From Baffinella frigidus (Eukaryota > Cryptophyceae > Cryptomonadales > Baffinellaceae), in assembly GCA_026770585.1 (NCBI GenBank), contig MU646485.1, positions 584,834 through 600,605 on the forward strand: a stretch of DNA of 15,772 nucleotides. Direction: 5' to 3'. The position numbers and the translations under genes were made by a program. The notes beneath the pieces were generated by a model that saw nothing but the letters and a program-made list of their open reading frames with translations, ran no database searches and was not told where the DNA came from. This document shows, in pieces, positions 7,893-14,656 of the stretch. How positions within the stretch are numbered: the first letter of the stretch is position 1; each line of letters starts with the position of its first letter.

Positions 7893-8430
7893 CGACAAAG
7901 AAGGCCCCACATGTCGACAAAACAAGCCGCGAATCGTCGGGGTGGAGAGAGTGTGCATACCCCAGCTCTGCCTGAGTGTTATTCTGGCTCGTCCTCAAGG
8001 CTTTCTATTCGCCCTTTTGTACTGGAGTTCTGCTCTTAAATACTTCAAGGACAAGCCAGAATAAAACTCAGGCAGAGCTAGACACCCTCGACAAACCAGG
8101 CCCCAAATGTCGACAAAACAGGCCGCACAGGGACAAGTAGAGAGAGTGCACACCATCGACACTCCAGCCCGCAAATGTCGACAAAACAGGACACACCAGC
8201 CCGCAAATGTCGACAAACCAGGCCCCAAACGCCCCAAATGTCAACAAACCAGGCCACAAATGTCGACAAAACAGGCCAGCAATGTCGGTACACCAGGCCC
8301 CAAATATCGACAAACCAGGCCGCAAATCGTCGGGGTGGAGAGGGTGCACACCCTCGACAAACCAGGCCCCAAGTCAGGACAAACCAGGCCGCAAATATCG
8401 ACAAACCAGGCCGCACATCGTTAAGTGGAG
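7893..8430 (+). repeat. GTCGACAAACCAGGCC minisatellite
   Basis: About 15-20 units of AAATGTCGACAAACCAGGCCGC type, roughly 21-25 bp, are interspersed with a second motif (CGTCGGGGTGGAGAGGGTGCACACC) at about 7937, 8133, 8328 and 8418. The array is interrupted at 7961-8080 by the sequence listed next. Confidence 0.88.
7958..8090 (+). repeat. Inverted partner of 9114-9210
   Basis: AGCTCTGCCTGAGTGTTATTCTGGCTCGTCCTCAAGGCTTTCTATTCGCCC-type sequence here is present inverted at 9130-9208. In both copies one frame reads L-C-L-S-x-I-L-x-R-P-x-G-F-L-F-A-L-L-x-W-x-S-A-L-x-Y. That might be a decayed exon with a membrane segment, but may only reflect recent duplication. Its own start (GGCTTGTCC ... AGAATAAAACTCAGGCAGAGCTAG) is repeated inverted at 8051-8090. 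Confidence 0.6.
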
Positions 8431-8434
8431 ATAA

Positions 8435-8968
8435 GGGGAGAGTGTGCATACCCTGGCTTTGATAGACCCGCCTCCGGAGACAGGCGTCTGCGGAAGGTAC
8501 CTGCCGCACAAGAACCCGTCACACACGAGACTCCCGCCACCCACACAAGGGGCCTATTTAAAAGTGAGTCGTAACATCTGTAAAGTGACTTTCGTGAGAG
8601 TGGTCACGAACTCTGCGAAATGTGCACAACCACAAGGTTGGAATACCCTTATCCTGGTACAAAGGTTTACAACCTTTTTTCTGTCGACTGAAGCGCACCC
8701 GCACACGAACAGGGTCTACGTCCTTTGAAATCCGTGTCTTCATTTCGGAGAAAGAATTCAATTTTTACTTCTTTTTCGATAACTTCGATCAACCTCGTCA
8801 AATTTCGCCCTTTTTTGCAAAAAAACGCAACGTTTCCGAAGGCATACATAGTGTCCTCGCGAAACGTAGACCTGTTCGCCTCCGGGCGCGGCGGGGTAGG
8901 TTTTGCGCCAGCACGGTAACTAAATCGTGCAGGATTCGATCCAGGAAAAGCGTTCATCGGCCATGAGT
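8435..8968. other. Unassigned AT-richer stretch
   Basis: 8570-8680 carries fragments of a family G-like element (GTGGTCAC, CTTATCCTGGTACAAA, ACAACC). From 8680 to 8968 all three + frames are open for long parts (for example K-S-V-S-S-F-R-R-K-N-S-I-F), but I recognise no motif and no splice pattern, so no gene is called. Confidence 0.4.
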
Positions 8969-8969
8969 C

Positions 8970-9109
8970 GCCACTTAGCGGCCACCGGGGCCTTCGATGA
9001 TGTGTCCGTCTAAACCATTCTGGTACGAATCGCAGTTCAGTTCAGGGTACGGGGCTTGAAATGATCCCCGGAAATCCGGGGAAGATAGAACTCGGGCGCT
9101 GCTAAGTGG
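8970..9109 (+). mobile_element. Family D MITE, copy 3
   Basis: Ends GCCACTTAGCGGCCACCGGGG and GGGCGCTGCTAAGTGGC. The body CGTCTAAACCATTCTGGTACGAATC matches the other copies. The private palindrome is TCCCCGGAAATCCGGGGA at about 9065-9082. Confidence 0.82.
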
Positions 9110-9217
9110 CCATGAAGAGTCTCACCGTATTGAAGAGCAGAAATCCAGGACAGAAGGGCGAATAGAAAGCCTTCAGGACGAAGCAGAATAAAACTCAGGC
9201 AGAGTTAGGAGTCTCAC

Positions 9218-12200
9218 CCAGGGGCGGAGATGGGATGCGACGCGTCAGCCAGGGTCACTTCCACTTCGACCTGCCAAAAACAACGGTCCGTTTATTTTCG
9301 TGGTACTAATTCAGAACGACCTGCCCAAAACAACGGTCCGTTTATTTTCGTGGTACTAATTAATAATCGCTCGGTACAAAGACATTTTAATGACGCGTCA
9401 GCCAGGGTTACCTCCACTTCGACCTGCCAAGAACAACGGTCCGTTTATTTTCGTGGTACTAATTAAGAATCGCTCGGTACAAAGACATTTTAATGACAGA
9501 GCTAGACCTTAGTATACTCATCGGACCCGAACCAGTCGAGAACTCCGTGCTCCTCCAGAGACTCTAGCTCTCTCCATGTTGATTCGGGCTCTTTTCCGCC
9601 CCAACGTTGGCGAATTTGTACCGCACACCCAGCATGTCAACTTGAGAATAGTCGGCCAACCCGAGTGAGGCAGAGCTAGGTTTTATAAACCTCCCTCGCC
9701 ACCCAGGGGGCTACGAAGGGAAACCTGTTGGATATCAACCAGCTTTCGGTTAGGTTATCCGTAGGAAAACCCCAAACCCCAGGACCGTGGTATACCCATC
9801 GGACTCGAAGCTAGAGGTCCTGGAGGAGCACGGAATTCAGTGACCAGATTGGAGAGCCCAAGTAGACTGGGAGAGAGCTAGAGATTGATCACATGACACG
9901 ACGGGGAATCTACGGTGGGGGGCCCCTATGTAGTAAAATCAAACGCGGGGGGGGTGTCCGTCTATTGACCCCCCCCCCGCGTTTGATTTTACTACTTAGG
10001 GCCCCCCCACCGTAGACATCCCCATGACACGACCGCGAAATGCGCAGGTTCAGGGCAGAGAACGACGTGCGGGAAGGTGTAGGGGGGTCTCCTAGTCTAT
10101 TCGGGCGCACCAATTTGGCCAACCCGAGTGAGGCAGAGCTAGGACCTTGGTATCCCTTAAGTGGCCAGTAGGCCCATACGCCCTACGGTAGGGCCCTAGG
10201 ACCTGCCTAGGGCGAGTTAGGGCGAATATTCGCCCGTCCGCCGCTTAAGAGATACGCCAGATTCGAAGGGCACGCTCGACTGGTGCGTGCCGTGCGTCGA
10301 GCGTGCCGTGCGTGGGTTAGGGTTGAACAAGGTTAGGGGTTGATATACTCCTTGACCGACTATTCTCACGTTGCCATGCTGAGTTTGCGGTGCACAGCCG
10401 TCAACTTCGGAGCGAAAAAAAAAGGCGCGGGCCCGCCAAATTGGTGAGCCCAAACAGACTGAGACAGAGACAGACCTTGGTGTACTCGTCAGACTCGAAC
10501 CAGTCGAGCGTGCCGTGCTCCTCTTCGGTCAGCCCGCGCAGCACCTGAAGAGGTTTAGGGGTTAGGGTTTTGGGTTTAGGGTTTAGGGTCTAGGGTTTAC
10601 GGGCCAGGGTTTAGGGCCACCTCGGTGAGCCCGCGCACCTGTAGGGGTCAGGGTTTAGGGGTTAGGGGTTAGGGTTTAGAGGTTCGGATATAGGGCTTAC
10701 GGGCCAGGCTTTACGGTCAGTCCGCGCAGAACCTGTAGGGGTTCGGGGTTGGGATTTCAGTTCTAGGGTTTAGGGTTTTGGGTTTAAGGTCTAGGGTTTA
10801 GGGTTTAGGATTTACGGGCCAGAGGGTAGGGTCTACGGGCCAGGGTTTAGGGCCTCCTTGGTAAGCCCGCGCAGGACCTGTAGGGGTTGGGGATTAGGGT
10901 TAAGGGTTTGGGGTTTAGGGTTTAGGGTTTGAGGTTTAGGGTTCAGGGTTTAGGGTTTAGGGTTTACGGGCCAGGGTTGAGGGCCACCTCGGCGAGCCCG
11001 CGCACGACCTGTAGGGGTTGGGGTTTAGGGGTTAGGGTTTGGGGTTTGGGGGTTTAGGGTTTAGGGTTTAGGGTTTATGGTGTAGGGTCCAGGGCCTCTT
11101 AGGTAAGCTCGCGCAGGACCTGTAGGGGTTAGGGTGTAGGGCGTAGGGTTTACGGTTTAGGGTTTAGGGCCTAGGGTCGAGGGTCTAGGGTCTAGGGTTT
11201 ACGGGCCAGGGTTTAGGGACTCCTCGGTGAGCCCGCGCAGGACCTACCTCCACGCAAGTTCTTGAGGGGTTAGGGGTTAGGGTTTGGGGTCTGGTGGTTG
11301 GGGTTCAGGGTTCTTCAAGGGTTAGGGGTCGCGGTACACACCCGCCAACACGCTTGGGGTTAGGAGTTGAGGCGTCGGGTCTCACTAGGAAACAGTCAGT
11401 CACAGAGAGCCTAGCGCTGTCTCAGTCGATTTGGTCTCACCGATTTGGTGAGACCGGGCTCTTTCTCGCCCCAAAGATGACGGGTTGTGAGGACCGGGTC
11501 CTGGACGGGCCCGCCTCAGGGGAAAAGACCCTTGGAGCCCTTTTCCCCTGAGGCGGGCCCGTCCAGGACCCGGTTCTCACACGGGTTGGTATCACGAACC
11601 CAGGATGTCAACTTGGGCATAGTCTGCAAACCCGACTGAGACATAACTGGAGAGATCTGGGGTGTAAAAAGCCTGCGACCGGGTTCAGGTGTCAGGTCTC
11701 ACTAGGAAACAGTCAGTCGAAGAGAGCTTCTTTCGGGTGTCGGGTTACGGGTTTCGGGCTACGGGTTTTGGGTTTCGGGTTTCGGACTTCGGGTTCGGGT
11801 TTCGGGTTTTCCGGTTTCGGGTTTCGGGTTTACGAGGCCAGCGACGGTGCCGTCCTCCTGGGGAGCCACGGCAGGGTACGGCCTCCCCTGGATGCAGAAC
11901 CTGTGGTACCCTGCACTTGGGGTTTAGGGGTTAGTTTATTTTTTATTTTTTATTTTTATCTTTATTTCTATTCTGGTTTATGGTTTATGGTTTATGGTTT
12001 ATGATTTATGGTTTATGGTTCAAGTCTTATGGTTTATGGTTTTTATGGTACAGGGTTTGGGGTTTAGGGTGTGGGGTTGAGGGTGGTTTAGTCTTGCCCC
12101 AGGCGCGACCAGGCTTCCCCTGGATGCAGAACCTGTGGCACCCTGCACTTCGGTTGACGGTGTAGTGTGTAGTGTGTGGGGTTTATGGTTTATGGTTTAT

Positions 12201-12500
12201 GGTTTATGGTTAATGGTTCAGGGTTGAGGGTTCAGGTTTAAGGGTTGAGGGTTCAGGTTTTCGGGTTTAGGGTTTGCCTGCGATGGTGCCGGGCTGACAG
12301 GTGGGCGTCCGTTCGATGAGAGCCACCAGCACCTGCCAGAGGGAGCTCGGTGGTCAACTTCGAGGTGGCATCCCTCTAGTCAATGCAGTCCAGCAAACTG
12401 AGCCTGCGGTTGTTGCGGGAGAGACATCTTCGGCCATCAGGCTCCCGTAGATGAAGAGCGGCACCTCCGGCGCAGGAGCGCCCTCCGCGGTCGAGGACAT
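9218..12500 (-). CDS. Gamma-glutamylcyclotransferase-like (AIG2-family) protein, five exons, C-terminus not found
   Basis: Exons on the - strand: 12500-12426, 12332-12278, 11910-11834, 10544-10476 and 9270-9218. All junctions keep frame (phases 0, 1, 0, 0). The exon 1 translation ends P-L-F-I-Y-G-S-L-M-A-E-D. Exon 2 reads V-L-V-A-L-I-E-R-T-P-T-C-Q-P-G-T-I-A-G, exon 3 Y-H-R-F-C-I-Q-G-R-P-Y-P-A-V-A-P, exon 4 V-L-R-G-L-T-E-E-E-H-G-T-L-D-W-F-E and exon 5 V-E-V-E-V-T-L-A-D-A-S. This order (YGSLM substrate loop; GY.RF...GR.YPA; LDWFE, whose Glu matches the catalytic acid of the fold; V.V.L.D) is that of the AIG2/GGCT fold. Members act as gamma-glutamyl cyclotransferases or amine cyclotransferases; the substrate here is unknown. 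Intron 1 starts GT, intron 2 GC, introns 3-4 GT; every acceptor is AG|G. Introns are 93, 367, 1289 and 1205 nt, full of telomere-like repeats and exon fragments. A good donor (GG|GTGAGA) follows exon 5, but no further exon was recognised, so about 30-50 residues are missing. Confidence 0.78.
9230..9500 (-). repeat. Triplicated acceptor and start of exon 5
   Basis: On the - strand the end of intron 4 (AACGGACCGTTGTTTT then GGCAG) occurs three times, with acceptors at 9271-9272, 9321-9322 and 9424-9425. The first and third are followed by the exon 5 start V-E-V-E-V-T-L-A-D-A-S; the middle one diverges after GGCAG|GTCG. The two exon copies part company right after GACGCGTC. Only the 9270-9218 copy has a good donor. 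The unit also contains GCTCGGTACAAAGACATTTTAATGAC twice. Confidence 0.85.
9508..9558 (-). pseudogene. Second, partial copy of AIG2-family exon 4
   Basis: On the - strand 9558-9508 reads L-E-E-H-G-V-L-D-W-F-G-S-D-E-Y-T-K and then GTCTAGCTCTGTC, against L-T-E-E-E-H-G-T-L-D-W-F-E-S-D-E-Y-T-K and GTCTGTCTCTGTC in exon 4. The 3' part with the donor is kept while the acceptor side is lost. The Glu after D-W-F has become Gly, so inclusion would remove the putative catalytic acid. Confidence 0.82.
9580..9682 (+). repeat. Dispersed repeat shared with 11450-11650
   Basis: GGGCTCTTTTCCGCCCCAA, ACCCAGCATGTCAACTTGAG, ATAGTCGGCCAACCCGAGTGAG recur as GGGCTCTTTCTCGCCCCAA, CCCAGGATGTCAACTTGGG, ATAGTCTGCAAACCCGACTGAG near 11457-11643. 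There the copy is split by a hairpin insertion. A shorter piece (GGCCAACCCGAGTGAGGCAGAG) recurs at 10117-10138. Confidence 0.75.
9786..9840. pseudogene. Exon 4 fragment with its halves in opposite orientation
   Basis: On the - strand 9810-9786 reads F-E-S-D-G-Y-T-T then GT, the 3' half of exon 4. On the + strand 9818-9839 reads GTCCTGGAGGAGCACGGAATTC, the 5' half of the same exon. The two halves are inverted relative to each other, separated by a few bases. Confidence 0.65.
9903..10022. mobile_element. 120-bp hairpin element with possible 11-bp target duplication
   Basis: The arms run from GGGGAATCTACGGTGGGG to its inverse ending CCGTAGACATCCCC, with GTAGTAAAATCAAACGCG and its complement in the middle. 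CATGACACGAC flanks it on both sides (9892-9902 and 10023-10033). An 11-bp duplication is longer than most DNA transposons make, so part may belong to a local repeat. Confidence 0.82.
10151..10254 (+). mobile_element. Family B MITE, copy 2
   Basis: Ends TATCCCTTAAGTGGCC and CCGCTTAAGAGATA. Body CATACGCCCTACGGTAGGGC-CCTAGGACCTGCCTAGG. The private palindrome is GGGCGAATATTCGCCC at 10220-10235, at the same end as in copy 1. Confidence 0.87.
10265..10312. pseudogene. Exon 4 core in both orientations
   Basis: GGCACGCTCGACTGGT (10269-10284, + strand) and the inverse of GCACGGCACGCTCGAC (10297-10312) are both pieces of exon 4 around H-G-T-L-D-W. They sit head to head beside family B copy 2, 160-280 bp from the intact exon on its 3' side. 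Confidence 0.65.
10551..11330 (+). repeat. Telomere-like array with six embedded exon-4 acceptor copies
   Basis: TTTAGGG-like units form compound repeats of 94-145 bp. Each holds ACGGGCCAGGGTTTAGGG and then, read on the - strand, an AG acceptor followed by a variant of GTCCTGCGCGGGCTCACCGAGG, the start of exon 4 (V-L-R-G-L-T-E). The copies lie at about 10618-10641, 10715-10735, 10853-10880, 10985-11011, 11094-11121 and 11220-11245. None continues into the rest of the exon; after 20-25 nt each returns to CCCTAAA-like repeat. The whole array lies inside intron 3. Confidence 0.88.
11366..11734 (+). repeat. Direct repeats GTCTCACTAGGAAACAGTCA flanking a composite insert
   Basis: GGTCTCACTAGGAAACAGTCAGTC with GAGAGCCT/GAGAGCTT occurs at 11378-11411 and 11694-11729. 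Between them lie the dispersed repeat also seen at 9580-9682 and a 94-bp palindrome. A small hairpin GGTCTCACC-GATTTGGTGAGACC lies at about 11431-11453. Confidence 0.75.
11487..11580. mobile_element. 94-bp palindromic element with ACGGGTT target duplication
   Basis: GTGAGGACCGGGTCCTGGAC and the rest of a 40-nt arm are repeated inverted after a short loop (AGACCCTTGGAGCC). ACGGGTT at 11480-11486 and 11581-11587 flanks it. Without insert and one duplicate the host repeat aligns with 9580-9682. Seven to eight bp would suit a hAT-like element. One arm alone is found at 1980-2030. Confidence 0.82.
11735..11833 (+). repeat. TTTCGGG-type telomere-like array adjoining exon 3
   Basis: Runs of GGGTTTC units with variants (GGGCTAC, GGACTTC) reach directly to the exon 3 donor: the last GTTTAC of the array is, on the - strand, the GTAAAC donor. 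The intron thus begins inside a telomere-like unit. Confidence 0.85.
11913..12277 (+). repeat. Telomere-like array with TTTATGG runs filling intron 2
   Basis: TTTAGGG units, a T/A-rich run (about 11936-11970), two runs of TTTATGG (about 11974-12050 and 12180-12212) and TTGAGGG units. On the - strand the array starts with the GC donor (GCAAACCCTAAACC) of intron 2. The partial exon 3 copy at 12112-12153 is embedded in it. Confidence 0.88.
12112..12153 (-). pseudogene. Second copy of AIG2-family exon 3 start with its acceptor
   Basis: On the - strand AGTGCAGGGTGCCACAGG and the next 22 nt match the acceptor and start of exon 3 (AGTGCAGGGTACCACAGG). It reads C-H-R-F-C-I-Q-G-K-P where exon 3 has Y-H-R-F-C-I-Q-G-R-P. 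Homology stops after about 42 bp; the part with Y-P-A and the donor is missing. It lies upstream of the intact exon 3, so splicing would meet it first. Confidence 0.85.
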
Positions 12501-12737
12501 GGCCAGGGAGCGGGGAAGTCTCAGCGAGTCTGAGCGGCGCGGCGCGGCGAGAGCGATTTTCGGCGCAGGCCGGGCCGGCGTCCTCGCGGGCCGACGCGCG
12601 GCGCTGCAGGAAACCGGGCGCACAGCCGTGACCCGAGACAAGGTGCCGGCGAAGGCCGAGGCTCCGGGGGCAAGCCCAGCCGAGAAGAGGAGAATGAGGG
12701 CGGCGGGCGCGGCAGGCGTCCTCCGCGCGACGGGCAC
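12501..12737 (-). other. Open N-terminal extension resembling a plastid-targeting presequence
   Basis: Upstream of the ATG at 12500 the same frame stays open. It reads a hydrophobic run A-A-L-I-L-L-F-S-A-G-L-A followed by G-A-S-A-F-A-G and then an Arg/Ala/Pro-rich, acid-poor stretch. Signal peptide, then A-S-A-F-A, then basic transit peptide is the design known from plastid proteins of algae with secondary plastids. There is no ATG in this frame upstream: 12737 is a GTG and the frame is open to a TGA near 12860. A start could lie in an unseen exon, or the ATG may be lost, or the resemblance may be chance in GC-rich DNA. Confidence 0.4.
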
Positions 12738-13019
12738 CCACCGCCGGGCGGGAGCGCGGATCCCTGCTAGAATCTTGTTGAGGTCAGAGCCAGAAGGGCG
12801 CCCCCCGTGAATATCTTTCGACTTGTTCGTGGCTCCAATTTTCTTAAGTGAATTTCTGGAAAGTCAACTTCCCACGCCGGAGCGCTCGAAACATCCACTT
12901 TTGACATCTTTCAGGGGAAATCACATGAATACTTAAGTCAATGACGCCGTGAATAGGTTGTCTGGTTTGACTCGAGCCCTCTGGCGTGGTCCCGAGCCCA
13001 ACATAGAAAATGTGAGAAA
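12738..13019. promoter_or_regulatory. Presumed divergent promoter region
   Basis: The interval separates two head-to-head gene candidates. I see no convincing TATA box or other named element, so this rests on position only. A frame on the - strand (ATG at 12907, about 46 codons) could be a first exon of the AIG2-like gene. Confidence 0.3.
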
Positions 13020-13577
13020 ATGTCCCTTCGCCCCCTGGTCCTGCTGTTCTTGTGCAACTTGCCATGGCGGCTCGGCACCTTCGTGCGCAACCAGAGAGCT
13101 AGTTGCTGCTGATGCTCGAGGCATGCAGGATCGGCGGGATTCTAACGGATTTGTCTTGACAGGTTCGGTATATTGGCCCAGACAGAGCCTGCTTGGCAGA
13201 AGATTCTGGACAAGTGAGGCGCCCCCCACCCCGCGTGCACCTCGTTCATGCCCACGGTCGGCTGCGGGTGAAAATTTGCAGCGCCAGCCCTGCTGTGAAG
13301 GTCGATGTGGTCGGGGGAGGGATCGTGGTGCTTCCGATCGTGGCATCTGCCGGGAGAGCTAACGACTGCGCTTGCTGCAGCGTTAAGGGGCCGATGAACA
13401 AGTTCCTCAACGACTCGGGCAAGAACGACCCCATGGCTGGTACGCCGCTCCCTGCCCCCCCCCCCCACGACCCACCTCCCAGGCATCAAATTCCAACTCG
13501 GGGAGCTCGATTCGCGGCCTTTTTACATGCCCGTCCCTCACTGCTCTGCACCTCGCGCAGGCGGGCACCCCCAGTAG
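13020..13577 (+). CDS. Possible small multi-exon gene, product unknown
   Basis: The ATG at 13020 opens a hydrophobic start, M-S-L-R-P-L-V-L-L-F-L-C, that could be a signal peptide. Later pieces look like exons. 13163-13213 follows TTCTAAC...CTTGACAG and ends at GTGAGG, reading F-G-I-L-A-Q-T-E-P-A-W-Q-K-I-L-D. 13282-13439 follows TTTGCAG and includes V-K-V-D-V-V-G-G-G, then V-K-G-P-M-N-K-F-L-N-D-S-G-K-N-D-P, with an internal CTAAC...GCTGCAG acceptor at 13380. It ends at GGTACG, and 13561-13577 follows CGCGCAG and gives G-H-P-Q-stop. These join in frame from the second exon on. The link from the 13020 exon to the second is not settled; its available GT donors give the wrong phase for that frame. 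I do not recognise the family. Confidence 0.38.
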
Positions 13578-14010
13578 ACGGGCATCGCAGCGACCCGGAG
13601 CTTCGCAAGGGGGCGAGCCTCTTGTGGTCGAACCGGGGGCCCACGCCAACAGTCGGGAGGCGTCAAGCGCACGCCAGCCTGTCGGTTGCGGGGATGGGAG
13701 CGTCGCTCAATTAAGAGTGAAAGCTGCCCACAGACTGTACTCTCTGTCTGCATCTGTGTCTGTGAGGCTCATCTCTCTAGGGACCCCCCACTGGGGACCG
13801 GCAGCGGTTTGTGGTTGAGGGCATCTCTCGGGTCCGGGGGTTGAGTCGGAGGCCCAGCACACTCCCCGAGAAGGCACGTGGTTCGTTAGGGGAACACGGC
13901 TACTCCCCGGGAGCAGCACATCCCCGAGAGAGCGCGCTTCGGGCTCTCTAGACTTTAATCTTGCCGCCAGCGGCAACCTGCCCCCCCCCCGACCGCTCTC
14001 CCTGGGAGGG
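13578..14010. other. Unassigned stretch between the small gene and the MITE cluster
   Basis: No gene recognised; the first part may be the 3' untranslated region of the small gene. ACTCCCCGAGAAGGC and close variants (CTCCCCGGGAG, ATCCCCGAGAGAG) recur at 13861, 13902, 13920 and again at 14176, so the family A copies near 14.0-14.2 kb appear to have landed in a loosely repeated sequence. Confidence 0.5.
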
Positions 14011-14131
14011 TACAGGGGTACCTCGCTCATAAGAAAGCGCCCACCCCATAGGACCACCATAGGGCCCTAGGCATAGGCCTACTGTAGGGTCCTATAGGGG
14101 TGCGGTTTCTTATGAGCGAGGTACTCCTGTA
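14011..14131. mobile_element. Family A MITE, copy 4
   Basis: Complete copy with TA flanks, both 26-bp arms and the core ATAGGGCCCTAGGCATAGGCC. One arm change (GTACTCCTG for GTACCCCTG). Confidence 0.92.
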
Positions 14132-14190
14132 GAGCGTCAGGACAGCAGCGCGAACACCGGCCAACAGGCGGAGCACTCCCCGAGAAGGCG

Positions 14191-14299
14191 TACAGGGGTA
14201 CCTCGCTCATAAGAAACCGCATCCGTCTAGGACCCTACAGTAGGCTATCCCTAGGGTCCTAGGGGGTGGGCTGTTTCTTATGAGCGAGGTACCCCTGTA
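14191..14299. mobile_element. Family A MITE, copy 5
   Basis: Complete arms with a shorter core (about 109 bp in all). The core keeps CTAGGACCCTACAGTAGG and CCCTAGGGTCCTAGG. It is joined directly to copy 6. Confidence 0.92.
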
Positions 14300-14417
14300 A
14301 GGGGTACCTCGCTCATAAGAAACCGCACCCCCCTAGGACCCTACAGTAGGACCATGCCTAGGGCCCTACGGTGGTCCTAGGGGGGGGGCAGTTTCTTATG
14401 AGCGAAGTACCCCTGTA
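14300..14417. mobile_element. Family A MITE, copy 6, abutting copy 5
   Basis: It begins AGGGGTACCTCGCTC straight after the final TA of copy 5, so the usual CA of its left end is missing. Right end complete (GTACCCCTGTA). This is best explained by insertion at, or rearrangement with, the end of copy 5. Confidence 0.92.
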
Positions 14418-14501
14418 GGCGCGCTTGGGAAGGCGGGGGGCACCACCAGCCACTAGGCGGAGCACACGGCGGCAGGTCTGATCTCAGCCCCACTTCGTTA
14501 C

Positions 14502-14656
14502 GCAAGCTTCCAGCCCTGGATGGCTTTTCTGGGCCCTGAAGCGGATCAAATCCCCTTTCGGGGCCTGAATTTTTCAAAGTCTGAAAAGGGGGTGAGCGTA
14601 GAGGAGATTTGATCCGCTTCAGGTCCCAAAAAAGCCCATCAGGGCTGGAAGCTTGC
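14502..14656. mobile_element. 155-bp hairpin element
   Basis: GCAAGCTTCCAGCCCTG begins an arm that returns inverted at 14640-14656. A second paired block is GAAGCGGATCAAATC with GATTTGATCCGCTTC, and a third CCTTTCGGGG-like with CCCC/AAAAGGGG near the loop. No relative elsewhere in the window. Confidence 0.82.

Noticed and set aside
7231-8430. CRISPR array
   Set aside because: Both arrays are contiguous diverged tandem repeats with no constant repeat separated by unique spacers, and the context is eukaryotic.
8622-8966. Protein-coding gene of about 114 codons
   Set aside because: Two frames are open at once and neither shows a motif, the base composition is locally AT-rich, and the start overlaps a family G-like repeat.
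12354-12810. Other long open frames over the GC-rich first exon (both strands)
   Set aside because: They overlap the frame that carries F-I-Y-G-S-L-M, are Arg/Ala/Gly-rich and have no motifs. They are shadows of high GC content.
12767-12907. A first exon of the AIG2-like gene starting at the - strand ATG at 12907
   Set aside because: A GT-AG join to the presequence frame is possible near 12825/12763, but it would put 28 residues before the hydrophobic run, and the splice signals are weak.
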